DNA of 64,000 bases from NCBI GenBank assembly GCA_013115145.1, contig JAAPAO010000134.1, positions 1-64,000 on the forward strand. Reading direction: 5' to 3'. Positions 49,887 through 63,200 of the stretch are shown piece by piece. The stretch's first letter is position 1, and the number at the start of each line of letters is the position of its first letter. A program made the position numbers and the translations under genes. The notes beneath the pieces are model-generated. The model made no database searches. It saw nothing but the letters and a program-made list of their open reading frames with translations, and was not told the origin of the DNA. Source of the stretch: Perkinsus chesapeaki (Eukaryota; Perkinsozoa; Perkinsida; Perkinsidae).

Positions 49887-52800
49887 TTACCCGACTGCTA
49901 GTGACGAAACGTCAGTTACTACATCCAATGTAGTATCGATATCTCTGAGTTCTTGAAATGCTGGTATCAATAACTGAGGGTTTGTTTCGGCTAGTTTGGT
50001 GAAGTTCTCCAGTGATATTTTAGCCCCGGGGGTGAGTTTAATTTCTGTATACAACACCTCAGCCCTGCGTTCCAGCCAGGCTTCCGATACATCACCTACA
50101 AGAAGAGCGTATCATCGTAGACAGCATAGTTCAACTTCATTGTCCTGAGTCATCTTCTTAGTCCCACCTGGGGAATTCGCTCTTAGTATTTTCAATAACT
50201 CCGGTTTATCAATAAAACCACTATTATCTTCATCGAACATCATGAAAGCGAATCTAAGCTTGTCCTTTGGAGGAGCGTCTGTATATGTTGATAGACCAAC
50301 TGAGAATAGGCGGAACCATGCTCACTGATTCGGTGACACTGAGGGACATTCAACTTTTCGGTGAGCGTTTGAAAAAATGCAAGTAATTTCGGGTAAAGTG
50401 CTTACGTTCGCCCTATAAGAAGACAACGGGGAACTGATCGATGCTGTTCTAGTTAATGTGTCACTTTTGCTAACCACTCCGCAAGTGGCATTTTGCATTT
50501 CATCATAGTTCGAATTATTTTAATACCCAAAATGCACTTTCCTCGAGTAAATCGCCAAACTGAAGTAAATGATTTACTGTAAATCGTCACAATACAGAGT
50601 TAGTGACCTTCCTTGGGAATTGACACCAGTGCATGGGCTTAAGTTAAGCCCAGATCTGTTAAACAGAGCTTAATCTTCTACCACCCCTGCTTCCTCGCTT
50701 TTTTGCTCGAGCGAAGTCGAATAAAAATTTAGGGACAACTTGTCATCAATGAGAATATCTTAACCCCTATCCCTTAACTTACGAAGATATACTAAAATCT
50801 TTAGGGTCCTCTTTGAGCTGCGTTACAACCACATTAGATTTTTGAGCTACTCATTACCCACGGAACTAACCTATAAACTCCTTAACGTCAATTTCTCCAG
50901 AGCCATCCGAATCGAATAGAGCAAATAGCCTTCTTAACATGGGAGTGTCTTCTTTGAGCAGCACCTGATACCCATGCTGTATGCGCACCGATAAATCGAA
51001 CATTTAATGCTTAGTGTGTTCAACCCGTATAGGCTACAGTCGAGCTAATATTCCAGCTATTCTCTAGCTAGTATCACCAAGTTGGTGATCTGCGTTGGTG
51101 ACACGAACGTTAGCAAGGCCGCCTTAGTAAGGCGGTCTTAATTCTTCGGAAGAATTTCTTCCGTAATGCGGAAGAAATCCAAGGGAAGTTCGCGGGATCG
51201 CATGGATTTCGTGAATCTCGCGGTGTACATGATGTTCTCTTGGTCAACTCGTTTTCGTAGTGAGAAATTCTTACCAACTTTCCGTGTTGAATTGTTCAAT
51301 TCTCTCAAGTTTACCTTTCTGAATTCCTCATAGTCGATCATTCCGGAACCATCCGTATCAATTTCTTGAAACTTATGGAATATCTTTTTTATTTGCGATG
51401 GCTTGATACTCGATCCAGCTTCGGTCTCAGAAAATGCAGTAAGAATCTCACGTCGAGAGTCTCTCGTTAGACCTCCCACAAAACGCGCTGAAGGAAAGAA
51501 TTATCGAACTGGTTGAATGATCCTGCAAACAAACCCATCTCGAGTGGGTCTTGTTTATTCAGGAAAATATTCCAAGTTAACAAAGGTTAATAGATAGTGC
51601 GAAATTCAACCCTACCTTCCTTTATTTTCGTATTCTTATTTTCTATCGCCTTTTCGAACTGCGCTTCATATTCGGGGTCATAGGCGTATCTATGGTGGTT
51701 TCGCCGTGGCCCACGGCCCGTGGCGCTGGAACTCAATTATAGTATTTCCTCCTACGTCGTGTGATAGTCCCATAGGCTCATTTTCTGTTTGGTTCGCTCT
51801 TCCAGTTCCACATTACGGAAAAGCAGCGGTGGGCTCAAGAACAGTTCGGCGAATTCTCTGTAACTGATGTGTTACAGTTGAGATGATATATCTCTCCAAC
51901 AGATGTAATTTGCATCCCTTGAAGTGCCAAATCAGTGATCCACATCATTTATTCACACTGTATCGCTTCAGACTCGGCAAAGCATTCGGCAACGGGAAAA
52001 ACAGGGAAAATCTTACTCCGAATAGCACTTGATGTTGTTCTTCAAAATAGTTATTTTGACTATAAGATTTATAGAAAAGCATAATTCTAGAATCCATATC
52101 TGGCACAAATTAGGTCCCACCAAAACCTGCCCTGATTTTCCTCCACGTCGACAGAGGATAGGCTAGCTAGCAGTGCCTACTCGGCACGTGACAAGTCGGA
52201 GGAAACGAAAAGTTCAGTGCATATCGAGTGCAGAGAGGCTCTCTGATGCTCCGAGCACTATGTCAGACTCTAGGATAGCTAAGTTGCTTAGCCTGAGTGG
52301 TGCAGACTTACTTGACACAACCATTTCCATCATGGTCGACCATTCGTATCATCTCTTTTATTTCTTCATCAGTTGCAGACTCGCCAGATAATGCTAGCAC
52401 CTGCCGTATCTGAAGGCATTCACTTAACACGCAATAGCTGAGGATGTAGTGTGGGTTCACAAACATGTCGTATCCTGAAAATGAATAAGAAAAATAATGT
52501 CCAATCACGTCATCAAACATGTTGTATAGAGTGGATTACCCACCGGGGACGTGCTCACTAGGCGCAGATCGCGTCACTCAATGCACCTAGTGTGTAGAAG
52601 AATAGCCATTGTTATACAGTGTCAACCATTCAGACAGGTCGAGTTTCGAGAAACTTTTATCGAGCCGACAGTGTCCACTCTAATGAGTAGTAGTCTTGAG
52701 AATACTTCTTATTTCTCTACTGCAACGCACTTAGCTGCTTACATCAGACTCATCCAAGGAGCCATTCCCATCAGAATCAATACTCTTGAATGCCTCTGCG

Positions 52801-53340
52801 ATCTGACATGATAATACGAGTATATTTTGTGCGGCATCATGCCGTCGGCACTCGCAACCTTTGTCGACTGATCATCGGCTTGAACCGGAGATCACAGATG
52901 CTCTGCGTCAGAGCTGACTAGCACGCGATTTGTGTCATTTCTGTGCTTACAGACGAGACTGGAACGTTGGGAGTACTTATACCGTTAAGGACCGTGTAAG
53001 AAAGCGCACCTGCTGATTTGTATAGAGGTCCTCTTGTATTCCCGGTATTAAAAACGCATCCAATTCGGGATGAGCAGAGCTGTCGCTCTAAAAAGTAAAC
53101 ATTGCCGTACTACAGCACAGTTTCGTACACCACTCTTCTGCCGCTGTGGTATCGGCAGCGTTGGGATTGTTGCATCGTGTTGAGGGGGACCTTACCAACA
53201 ATGAGAATGACCCCAGATAGAGAGTATGGATTACTGTGCTTCTGCTTGTTCAATCGAGGTGGTGGGCCCATGTTGTTTATTAGACGAGGCGGTGTCTCCT
53301 TTCCTTTCATGGTAGTTACGCGGGAAATCAAGGAAGTCAA
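49887..53340 (-). CDS. Five-EF-hand calcium-binding protein
   Basis: Ten exons (53212-53340, 53010-53087, 52743-52802, 52312-52409, 51756-51857, 51616-51689, 51315-51487, 50871-50976, 50168-50278, 49887-50095) join in phase to 379 residues. EF loops appear as DSDGNGSLDESD, DHDGNGCVKEFA, DTDGSGMIDYEE, DSDGSGEIDVKE and DEDNSGFIDKPE. The calmodulin-like linker TDEEIKEMIRMV lies between loops 1 and 2. Loops 1-2 form a calmodulin-type pair; loops 3-5 follow a basic spacer (VELEERTKQKM). The N-terminal 60 residues are basic and Pro-rich; the tail is helical and acidic. There is no kinase domain, so it is a sensor or adaptor rather than a CDPK. The start ATG at 53340 is the most upstream in-frame one. 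Loop 2 is split by an intron within a Lys codon. Confidence 0.85.
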
Positions 53341-54265
53341 GTTGTCTTGGTATTATCAAGTTGATAATATTAAATTGATATCCAAGTGCAATATCGAACA
53401 CCAAACTTTATGTGAAGCCAGCTATAGTGTTCTATGTAGAACTCAGCGCTATGAAAAATCGGGAAGTACTATGCAGAGCAATGGATATTCGTGTACAGCC
53501 AAAACACATGTCCTCCGATAGGAGAATATCGATGATATATCAGGACGACACGGCTATTATGTACTGAACAAACACAAGAAAGGTACTTAGATGATATAAT
53601 GTACGGCTCATATGATCATATAGTCCCAGCATCATCAGACCCGGCTCGGACCATTATATTCCACATGGCACATGCTATCGTTTCCGCGGAGCAGCAATAT
53701 TAACAGATGAGTGAACGGATGGATAACTCAAGATACGGAGCGATAATTGAACCTTCTGCCTGCCTTGATACTCTGATAGGATATATCGAACTGAAAATGT
53801 AAACTTAACACGAACGAAAGATTTATTCGTCAGGACACTATTCGGATTTGTTAGTTTAGTAAAAAAGTAGAGTGAGCTCTGTAATCACCAGATCAGAGTA
53901 ACTCGGATCGATTTCAAGAGGCAGAGTTGCTTCACGCGAGGTACTTTTCGAGTACGAGAACGGATAGAAACACAGTGTAAATATACTAATACTCGGGAAG
54001 CAGAGGGTTTATAGAAGTGTGTATATATTATTTGATGCTGTAAATATACAAGGAGGGGAGAGTCGTACAGTGCCTACTACTACACCATGACGTTGGTACG
54101 AGTACTTACTTTTCCAGGGGAGCTAGGTGGGGACGCGCGCGACCCGGGGGAGTGGACTCTGATCGCACTAGAGCTCACCGGACTAAAAACTACTGAATTT
54201 TCTCTCATAGCCTTCTTATCAATCTGAAGCACCAAGCTTGATATTGCAAGGGGCCTCCAACTGAC

Positions 54266-57200
54266 CTCCGGAGAATCTTTGAGTGGATACCGGGCCTCCA
54301 GAACGTATTTAAGGTCCTTGTTCTCCTCTTCGAGTTCCTCTCGTTCAATTCTAGAATGCTCGTGCTTAGCCGATAGGTGATGAATTGCTGAATGATACAC
54401 GCTGAATTATCGGCTAACTATAACTATCAGCAAGATGTTCGCAAAGCAAAAAATATACGACCTTGAGGCTGCCACAGTTATACTCTCCTAGTAGATGCAT
54501 AACATGTGTCACAAATACAGTTGTAGGCTTCATGAATGACGTCACAAATCGTGACGCACAGTTTCTGATGCTCGATGAGAACCGAAATAGCAAAATTCAA
54601 TGCGCATTGTTCTCAAAATTAACTACGTTGTACTGCCAGTAATTTGTTTATGAATAGCAGTAATCAAGAGTTCGAATATGAGTCTTTATTTTATCAATAA
54701 ATGAAATCTCATAATGATTAATAAGGTATTAATAGCTATTAGATTTATAGTATTAACGACAACTACCGACGGTAGTCTACCGTGTCATCTCGTAGTTATT
54801 CATGTTACGTATCGTCACTCGGCAGCTCACTAGTATGAGTTGCACCCTTACATCGCAATATATCTGGTATCGGCTCAACCATTCTCTCCAAGGCCTTGAT
54901 CCGCTGATCATCTGCACCAACATGTCGTGCTGGAGGCGTCTTCGCTCTATGCCTGCCGAGGGGCAGTCTCGTGCAATTTTTGCAGCTATAAAGTTACTCA
55001 GCCTTGTTCGGCATCTCCTGTTTACTCAGCCTTGCCAGCCGACGCTTACCTCCCTCCAAATCTGATACGTACGCGGAATATTGAATTTTATTAAATGAAT
55101 TGCCTTTTTCTAACGCCTTTGTCCGTTCTCGGAGAGTTTCATTCTTATGTTGAAGTACCTGAGGCGGTTGTATTTCAGAATATACCAGAGACGAGGCTCT
55201 CGACTAACTTTAAGGTGTTTTTCTGCCGAACCAAGTCTCTTCTTATATTCTTGCAGAGTCCTTTTCACTTCTTCTTTTTTATCACGCTCAGCCTGAATGA
55301 TGCATGTTAGCACATCACGAGCACACCCCTGATGCCAAGTGCATGACGCACTCATTATCGTTTAGCAGTTCTCTGGAGAACTATCTTCTTATTGCTCGTG
55401 AAGAAAAGCACGAACCAATATGGCCAGCCCCAGCCATCGTTTAGCCAGTACTGTAGTAGTATAACGACTTCATCAGCCCACAAAGTGCTTCGATTGCTCG
55501 AGCTCGATAGAGCCTTGCTAGCCCCGGAAGGCGCGAGATACGACCTCACCTTAACCTCCTCCAGATATTGCCGTTTGCGCCTGTCGAGTTCCTGTTGATA
55601 CTTGCCAGCTTGGCTCTTCAGCTTTTCCTCAAACTCTTCTTTTAGTGCGCTAAACTGTTGCAAGTAGGCGCTCTCTTTCTCCTTTAAACCAACACCTTGA
55701 AAACATAAGGATGTACCGTATTGTTCACACGCTGTTAACCCGTTCATTTTCGTCCATTCATCCAAAAAACACTTCATTTTATGCAGTGTTCTCACATCTG
55801 TCCGAAATTTTCAATGTGAAAAAAAGCAATTTCTTCCAAAAATGATCAGAAACTTGTGTAGCTGAGCTGAGAAAAAGTTGTAGATATTCCGAAACCTACT
55901 ATACATGGGCCATGTAACATGGCATGCGAAGTTGTAAGTTCAAAGACGTTTGGCAAACGGTTTGGCCTTCAACCGCTGAATAGTAGGATAGTCGACTTGG
56001 ATCGTAGCCAGCATGCTGGTCCACTTCAGGTGCTACTCATAGACCTACTCGTCCTCCTGTGAGTTTCTGCATCCCGGAGAAGCGTATCCAATTCTTTCCT
56101 CAATCGCGATGCTTCTTCAGTGTGCTCCCTGAGGGCGTAGCCGTAGTTAGCTTAGTCCCGAATCTCGGAATCCCGGAACACTGTTCCCGGCACAGAATTA
56201 GTTCCGGGAACTAATTTCGGGAACTAGTTTGAATTAGTCGAGGTCTAAATATTTCTCGTGAGCGCGTGAGAAACTGACTGCACCATGAATGATTGCCACA
56301 TGGCATTCATTTGATCGGCATAGCTGCGTTGCGAGTTGAATCACTTCTTCATTGCGGCGATTATGCTTTCTTTCTTATCCAGCTCCTTCTGTAAAGCTCG
56401 CATTGCTTCTTCCCCTGCAAAGAGATACTATGATCCCCTGACATATAATCGTACGGTACGATTCGTACCCTTCTTTTTCTCCTCACGCGCTTCAGATACG
56501 GACTTCTGAGCTACTTCAATGCGCTTCGTATTCTCCCTGAAAAGCGCAGTGAGAGGGATTCTATGTTAAAACCTATGCCGTAGCCCTCCACAACTTGTGG
56601 CAGAAGTCTTGTGACCTTTGGCAATGCGTAGCCTTGTCGAGTTGCGCTTTTGGTGTTCAAAGCGGTATCAAGATCTAGCGAACACTTGCAACTTACAAGT
56701 ACGTTATACCAGCGGTATAGCAAACGACAAGATCTTAATACGATCATCTTATAAGCAATAAGATGGTGTATGGATAAGAACACAGTGCTGAGTTTGTAGA
56801 TGAACACAGAACGTTTCAACACGAGCCGCTCGTGACGAGCGTAATTCTACGCCAATTTCTCATCAAGAGCGATGCCAGCCATCGAAGAACAATTCGCCTC
56901 ACTCTTTCATCCCGATGAGTCGCTCCTCCCTATCTTTCAGCTGTTTCTCCAATCTAGAGGTAGCAGCGATACCTGAGCACACTTTTCTATAGGTATTATA
57001 AAGGACGAGTCCTCTACAACCAATTAATTTGCCACCATCAGATTTTAGAGGCGATACAGGCTGTATCATACAGCTAAGCTTAAGGGTTCTCGACAGTGCT
57101 GATTTCGTTCCTGCCAATGTTCGATAATCCAACCTAGCCCCGACAAATCCAGGATTGCATAGAGGTTACGGATTTCGCCAAGCGGTGCATTCAAAACATG

Positions 57201-60200
57201 TCTCTTATTAGATGCGATTCACACGGGCTAAATAGTCTTCTTTCCTGACAGAAGTCGAAAACACTTCTCCTTGAGTTGCTCCAGTCTAGGAATTGTAGAC
57301 TGGAAGCCCTGGTTTGAAAGTTTCAAGTTGAAACGTGCATACTTTTGTCACAGAAATGTTTACTTTCTCGAAGATCCTTCTCCAGTGTATCCGCTTTTTT
57401 CGTAACGTCCCTCAGCAACTCCTCCTGGGAAATATTCTAGCTGTTATGCAAGAGCAACATCCTGTCACTTGTGCCCTAAACCGTTCCTTCAGCTCTTCCT
57501 TCGCTCGCAACCCTTCCTCGATAGCGGCTTCCTTCTCTTGTTGAAGCTCCTCAATCGATCGTTCGCGGTGCTAAAATGATTAACTGGGACCACGATGTGA
57601 CCACATATTTCCCAGTCCCGCCAAAAAGTTCCAGCCTCCCGCACATGCACAGCCTTTTCGAAGCGACTTCCAGTTCTCATCAACCGGGGTTGATTCAACC
57701 CCGACCAGTTGAGACTTGGACGTCGGATGCTGGCTGGACTTGCGGTAGTATGTGGATACATCTATCCGAGTTTAAACAACCGCGAAGCCCATATAGCCGA
57801 GAGTTTTTCAAAAAACGCGACACTATATTGCTATTTGGCAGGCTGTAGAGCTCGCCAAATAGTAGTACTGTTATAGTAGTGAGCTCCATGATCAGAACAA
57901 GCTTTGCCGAATACAATTGTTCGCGGTGAACTCTCAACATATGCGGTAATAAATACCGGGTATTTTCAGTACGGGTTATAAGGGATGATGAAGTATCTCC
58001 TAGTGGACTACCAACCTCGTAGCGTAGGAAGATCAGAATACACTTACTTCCCATTTCTCTTTGAACACGCCCCAAAGCCTTTTGGTGTTTGTTTCCTTTT
58101 CCTTCAGTGTCTCCTCGAGCTCTTCTTTCGAGGCAGATGCATCCTCATGAGCCTGACGAGTTCATGCTACACATTACCGAAAACGTGGAAATAGATACCT
58201 CTCGAATCTCTCGCAGTTCCTGGTCTCTACGTCTTAACGCGTTCTCTGTTCTGCCGAGCCGATGCTTCAAATCCTCGCTATCTATTTTCAATGCATCGAA
58301 ATTCTAATGGAAAAAAAGCTATCCACGGAAGCGATGTGTTTTTTCATGTGAGACTGTATAGTGTAAAAATGGCTTTGTCGGACACTGTGCTTTCTCACCT
58401 TCCGAAGCTCCTCTAACTCGGACTCTTTTTCCCGGGTGAGCGCAAGGGCTTGATGTAGACTCTCATTCAGTTCGTTTCGCGAAGTCCTCTCCTCCTCAAT
58501 GGCCTAATTCAAAGGTTTCTTGCCAAAGCCAGTGAATGAATATCACCACGCTGGATGTACTTGAGCTTACTTGCGTTTGTGCGCTGACTCTGCCCCGAAG
58601 CTTCTCGAGTTCCTCGATTAGATCGCCCTTCGACTTCTCAATCTTCTCTTTGGCAGCTCGTTCCTGCTCTAGAAGTTGCCGGAGCTCTTCATGGCTTTTA
58701 GTAGCATGTTCTTGGTGACCCCTGGAGAACACAGAGCGCTAGTATCAGTCTGATTGTCAGACTCTGATACTATCAGGGATCCCTCTTAGAGAGTATCGAT
58801 AGTGAATGTTGACGACGATGAGAATTTGGTGTTCAGATATTAGACAAAATTACGAGTAGCAAATAGAAAAAAAACGAAACTCCGAGTCGCAATGAAGAAT
58901 GCCTTATCATTGAAAGAGAAGTAATTCTTCTTAACTTGAAAACGAATATCGAAATTTTCGATTCGAAAAACGGTCCCCAATTAGGGGGCACTCACTCCCG
59001 CTAGGTTTCGGCCCGAACTATTCCGGACGCCCCTGTACTAAAAGGCTTCTATGGCAGCCTACGCCTCAGGCGTAACGCCCGTGTATTGCAAGGCCAACCT
59101 ACTTGTGCATATCCTCCGTCTCCTTCAACTGTAGCTCTAATCTCGTGCTCCGTCGTCTAATATGCTGCATCTTCAACTCGCGCCCTTGCAGCGCATCTTC
59201 TAGTTTGCCTCTTTCCAATTCGGCTATGACAATATTCGCGAAATTGAGAAAAATTCTGAGGGCTACTTTCTTTTAGTTTCTCGGTGAGATTCTCGATTTT
59301 GCTCTGTGCTTTCTTTAGAGCTTCTTCCTAAATGTCAAAGCTGTCTTCGAAATTCATATTACACGCCAACGGCCTAAGTGAAATCAGCCGCACGGTGTGC
59401 GACGCACGTTGGATAGTTCGCCAGGCTCGTTAACGACGATAGGGGGTAACCACGCAACCGATATTGTCGCAGTGGGTGGTTGACGGATTTTTAACTCGGT
59501 GTCACCCACTTAGTGTCCCGGTGTCCCTGTCACCGACTCAGTGTCACCGGGTTGTTGATGCGCCTTGGCATGAACGTTGTTTTGGTGTATAAAGGGCACT
59601 GCATTCTCGAAGATCAACAGACGATGTCGTACACTGCCCCCCATTGATAGATCAACTGCCATTCCGGAAAGCAAAGGCTCTCATATGAAGGCTTGAGTAT
59701 TTGTGGTCCTGTCCCGTTTTAGCCAGTCACGAGCGCTTACGGTGGTTACGGACCTTGTTTTTACGACTATTATGCTGATGGTTCGAAGTGATGTCGTACA
59801 GAACCACTGATATACAGGGTACACGAATATTTGGTACAGAACATGTACCTCCGCAGTACTTTCTTAGGCCCAACTACAGCATGACACTGCCCGTACAGTT
59901 TGACTGCTACCGAGTCGGGAGTCCCGACTCGAGTCGAGTCGGTGGCCGTCCCGGCTCGGGACGGTCACGTGACGCAACGCTCACAGCGTAGCGGAAACAG
60001 CTACATTATATATTCGACAAGCTCTTCCAGCTCCTGAGCAGTTTCAAGTTTCTGAGCTTCTTAACAAGACTGCTAAGGTAACGTCTCACTAAGACGGTCT
60101 TAGTGATGACACGGTAGTTATAATTAGTTCGATGCACCAATTTTTCTAGTTCAGTTTGCAACGAACCATTCGCTGGACATGACAAGTCTCTACCACCTCC

Positions 60201-63200
60201 TATATCAATGTCATATCATGACTATGGTGTTCGCTGGCAACTTGCGCAACGACCTCGTTCCATCGAGCCCTGTCGTTGGAGTTCTAGCTCATCCTCCCGT
60301 CGAACAGGTTGATGAGACCTTTGTTATGGAGTATGTTGTGGAGTTTCTGGAAAGTGCGGGGATACAGGTTGTCCCTCTACTCTACGACGATCCTTACCTG
60401 GAATCTCAACTACAATTGATAAGCGGAGTTTATCTCCCTGATGGCAACGTTGACGTTACCCTGGATCACCCCTATGTGAAGGCGGCAAACGCGATCTACA
60501 AGTATGCTCTTAAAAGGCATTCTGAACAAGACCCTTTCCCACTGCTCGGCATGTGCCAAGGTCATCAAATTCTTGCTGCTCTGGCCGCGGGCACCGCCGA
60601 CGTTATCGCAAAGAAAGCTTATACAACTACTGATGTAGCTCTTAGTCTTAACATCAACGGTGATGGAGGCGAAATGCTTGGTTCACTCCCGCCGAACGTG
60701 AGACAAATTTTGGAGAACAAGCCGGTGACGGCTAATCTGCATAGTGACGGAGTGCCGCCCGAGATGTGGGACGACTTAGAAGGCAGTTCGTGATGACAAG
60801 TACCAGCGTGGATCCAGTCAACAATAAGGTCTTTTCAGCTACTATGGAGTCCCAGCCCGGCGTGGCACCCATGTATGGTCTTCAATGGCATCCAGAAATG
60901 ATTCCGTATCTTTGGAGCCGTTCATATGAGAGTGCTCTTGCCAAAACTATGGACTCTCTCCGAGTTAGTAATTGGTTTAGCTTATTTGTTGCCGGTGTGT
61001 TTCATGGAAAGCTTAATAGATTCAAAGACCAAGAAGTGCTAGATGCAGCGCTCATCCGCAACTATGTTCGCCGCTGCGAGGATTTCTACTGCAGTATTTC
61101 GCAAGGAACCTGCTACTATAAGGTTTCATCTAGTTCATTGCTTCATTAGAGCATACCATCCTTCGTATGACAGGCTATCACTGAAAGCTCAGGCTGAGCT
61201 ACTCAGCGCAATAGCTCCTCACAGTGTTGCTGTGCGCGGGTTATCGTCATTATCACTTAAGAAGATAGTGTTGGGTTACTATGAGATCGACCAGGAGCAA
61301 CAACACCGCTGGTTGCGAGAACTACCATCATGGTACTACCAGAACTACCATCATAATAGGCCGCTGAACATACAATCATTTCATTATGGTATTTGATACA
61401 GCATTTTTCGTATAAACAAAAGTGCCAAAGTCACGTTTTTGAGTTCAGCGGAAGGTTCAAAGGTTTCATATTCAGCTATAAATGATGGTACATTAGCTCT
61501 GCGCAGTCGCATATACATGTAATTTCAATGTCTATTAGATGTTACTAAGTTAAAGTTCCATGGGTAAGATTGCAAGGTTAATCAGATCTCGAAAAATGCC
61601 CTTGGTGACTGCGCGTCAACGAGGTAGACCTAGTATCCCTATAATATACCCTTATTATAAGGATACCTTTCGAGTGTGGCATAGATTTAATCTATTGGAT
61701 TATATGTCCCGATCGCTGACTTACTTTCTCTTCCACTTGCTCATTGGCATCCTCTAGTTGAGATTCCAATTGCTTGTTATCCTTTTTCAACGAACTAGCC
61801 TTATTCTTCTCAACCTAGACAAGAAAGAGCCCAACTTCACACATTTTCACAGATATGCATGAGGACGTGGAAAAATTGTACTGTGCCTGCCCCTAACCCT
61901 AAGATTGGATCGTCAATATTACCCTTAATATACAAACGTAAGGTCACAAAAAGAACGAGGATCATATGATACGATGGAGATAATCTATGGCAGGGATTCT
62001 CTGCTTCCCTTGAGGAGCTCCGATGGAAATTCTGTTAGAAACTAGACCCCAAAGGGCCATAGAAGTATAACGAGTCATGAAGTACGATGCTTACCCTTAG
62101 TTCCTCGTGCATTCGGTCACACTCCGACTTAAGCTCGTCGAAGTGGACTTGAAGATATGATTCTGATGAGAGTACATCGCTCGCGCGAAACTTACTACGA
62201 ATTCCCCGTCCTTACTGCTTTGATATTCCCGCCTGAGCTGCTCAATCTCCTGCATCGCTCCCTCGTGCTCTCGAACCTGGCAGCAACGATGTGTTGAACT
62301 GTTTGTTCTCAAGTGAAGTCCAGTCACGTACTTTCAGCTTTAGTAGCTCCTCTTTCATTTTCGCTTCCTTAAGCGCTTCCTCTCGGTTCCGCAACAGCTC
62401 CTCAAGCTTTCGCTCTCGCTCCTGAGAGATTTCCTGGCGAACAGCGTATTCGGGAACAAAATGGTTATGAGGAAAAGACTAGCATTGTATTAATAAAAGT
62501 ACAGTCCTAGCGATTATGTAATAATACTGAAGACTTTAGAGCTGCATGCCGGGTGCGCACCGCACCCGAAAGACTAATGCTCGAGCACACAATTCCACCA
62601 CAGCGCACAATGACGCTAGTGTGAAGCGGCACCCGATAGCATAGTAGTGTGCTACGCCGCCATTGGTTAACCAATTTTTTTTCTTTCCTGTGATAGGGAG
62701 GTGTTGGCAGCCGGTACTGAGTATGTTTCCCCACGAGCTGAAGATGATTTGAGTTCCTTACTAGTTAACGGGACCGGGTATTAGTATGCTGCAGCACACA
62801 TCATGAAACACTTATAACAACATACTACTGGAACCATGAGATGTTTCTGTCAGAAATGCGGCTCTATTCAGAAATGCGCGTTGGTCCTAATTCCTAAGAA
62901 GTACGCAAGCCTAGGAACCTGCCGATCGTAAAATGTTTGATCTTCCTGGAGCACAGAGCATCAACTGCTATACATAGATATCTATCATGGACAACAGTTC
63001 TTCAAGTGCCCGTTCTCCTCAAAGGTGACGTAGACGCGCTCATCTGGACACAGGCTCACTTGTATATCTCCAGCATGGCGCTCCTCTAGCTTCCTCCGTT
63101 CAACACTAGACTGATGCAGTTCCTTTTCCAACTGTCTTCTTCCTTCCATCTCGTGCTGTTCAAAGCGTTCATTATGATATCTACGTTAACAGTAACATAC

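Noticed and set aside
49887-53340. Calcium-dependent protein kinase
   Set aside because: Several EF-hands suggested a CDPK, but the assembled 379-residue protein contains no kinase domain.
61890-61912. CCCTAACCCTAAG resembling telomere repeat
   Set aside because: Only two units, inside an intron of a gene that continues on both sides; not a telomere.
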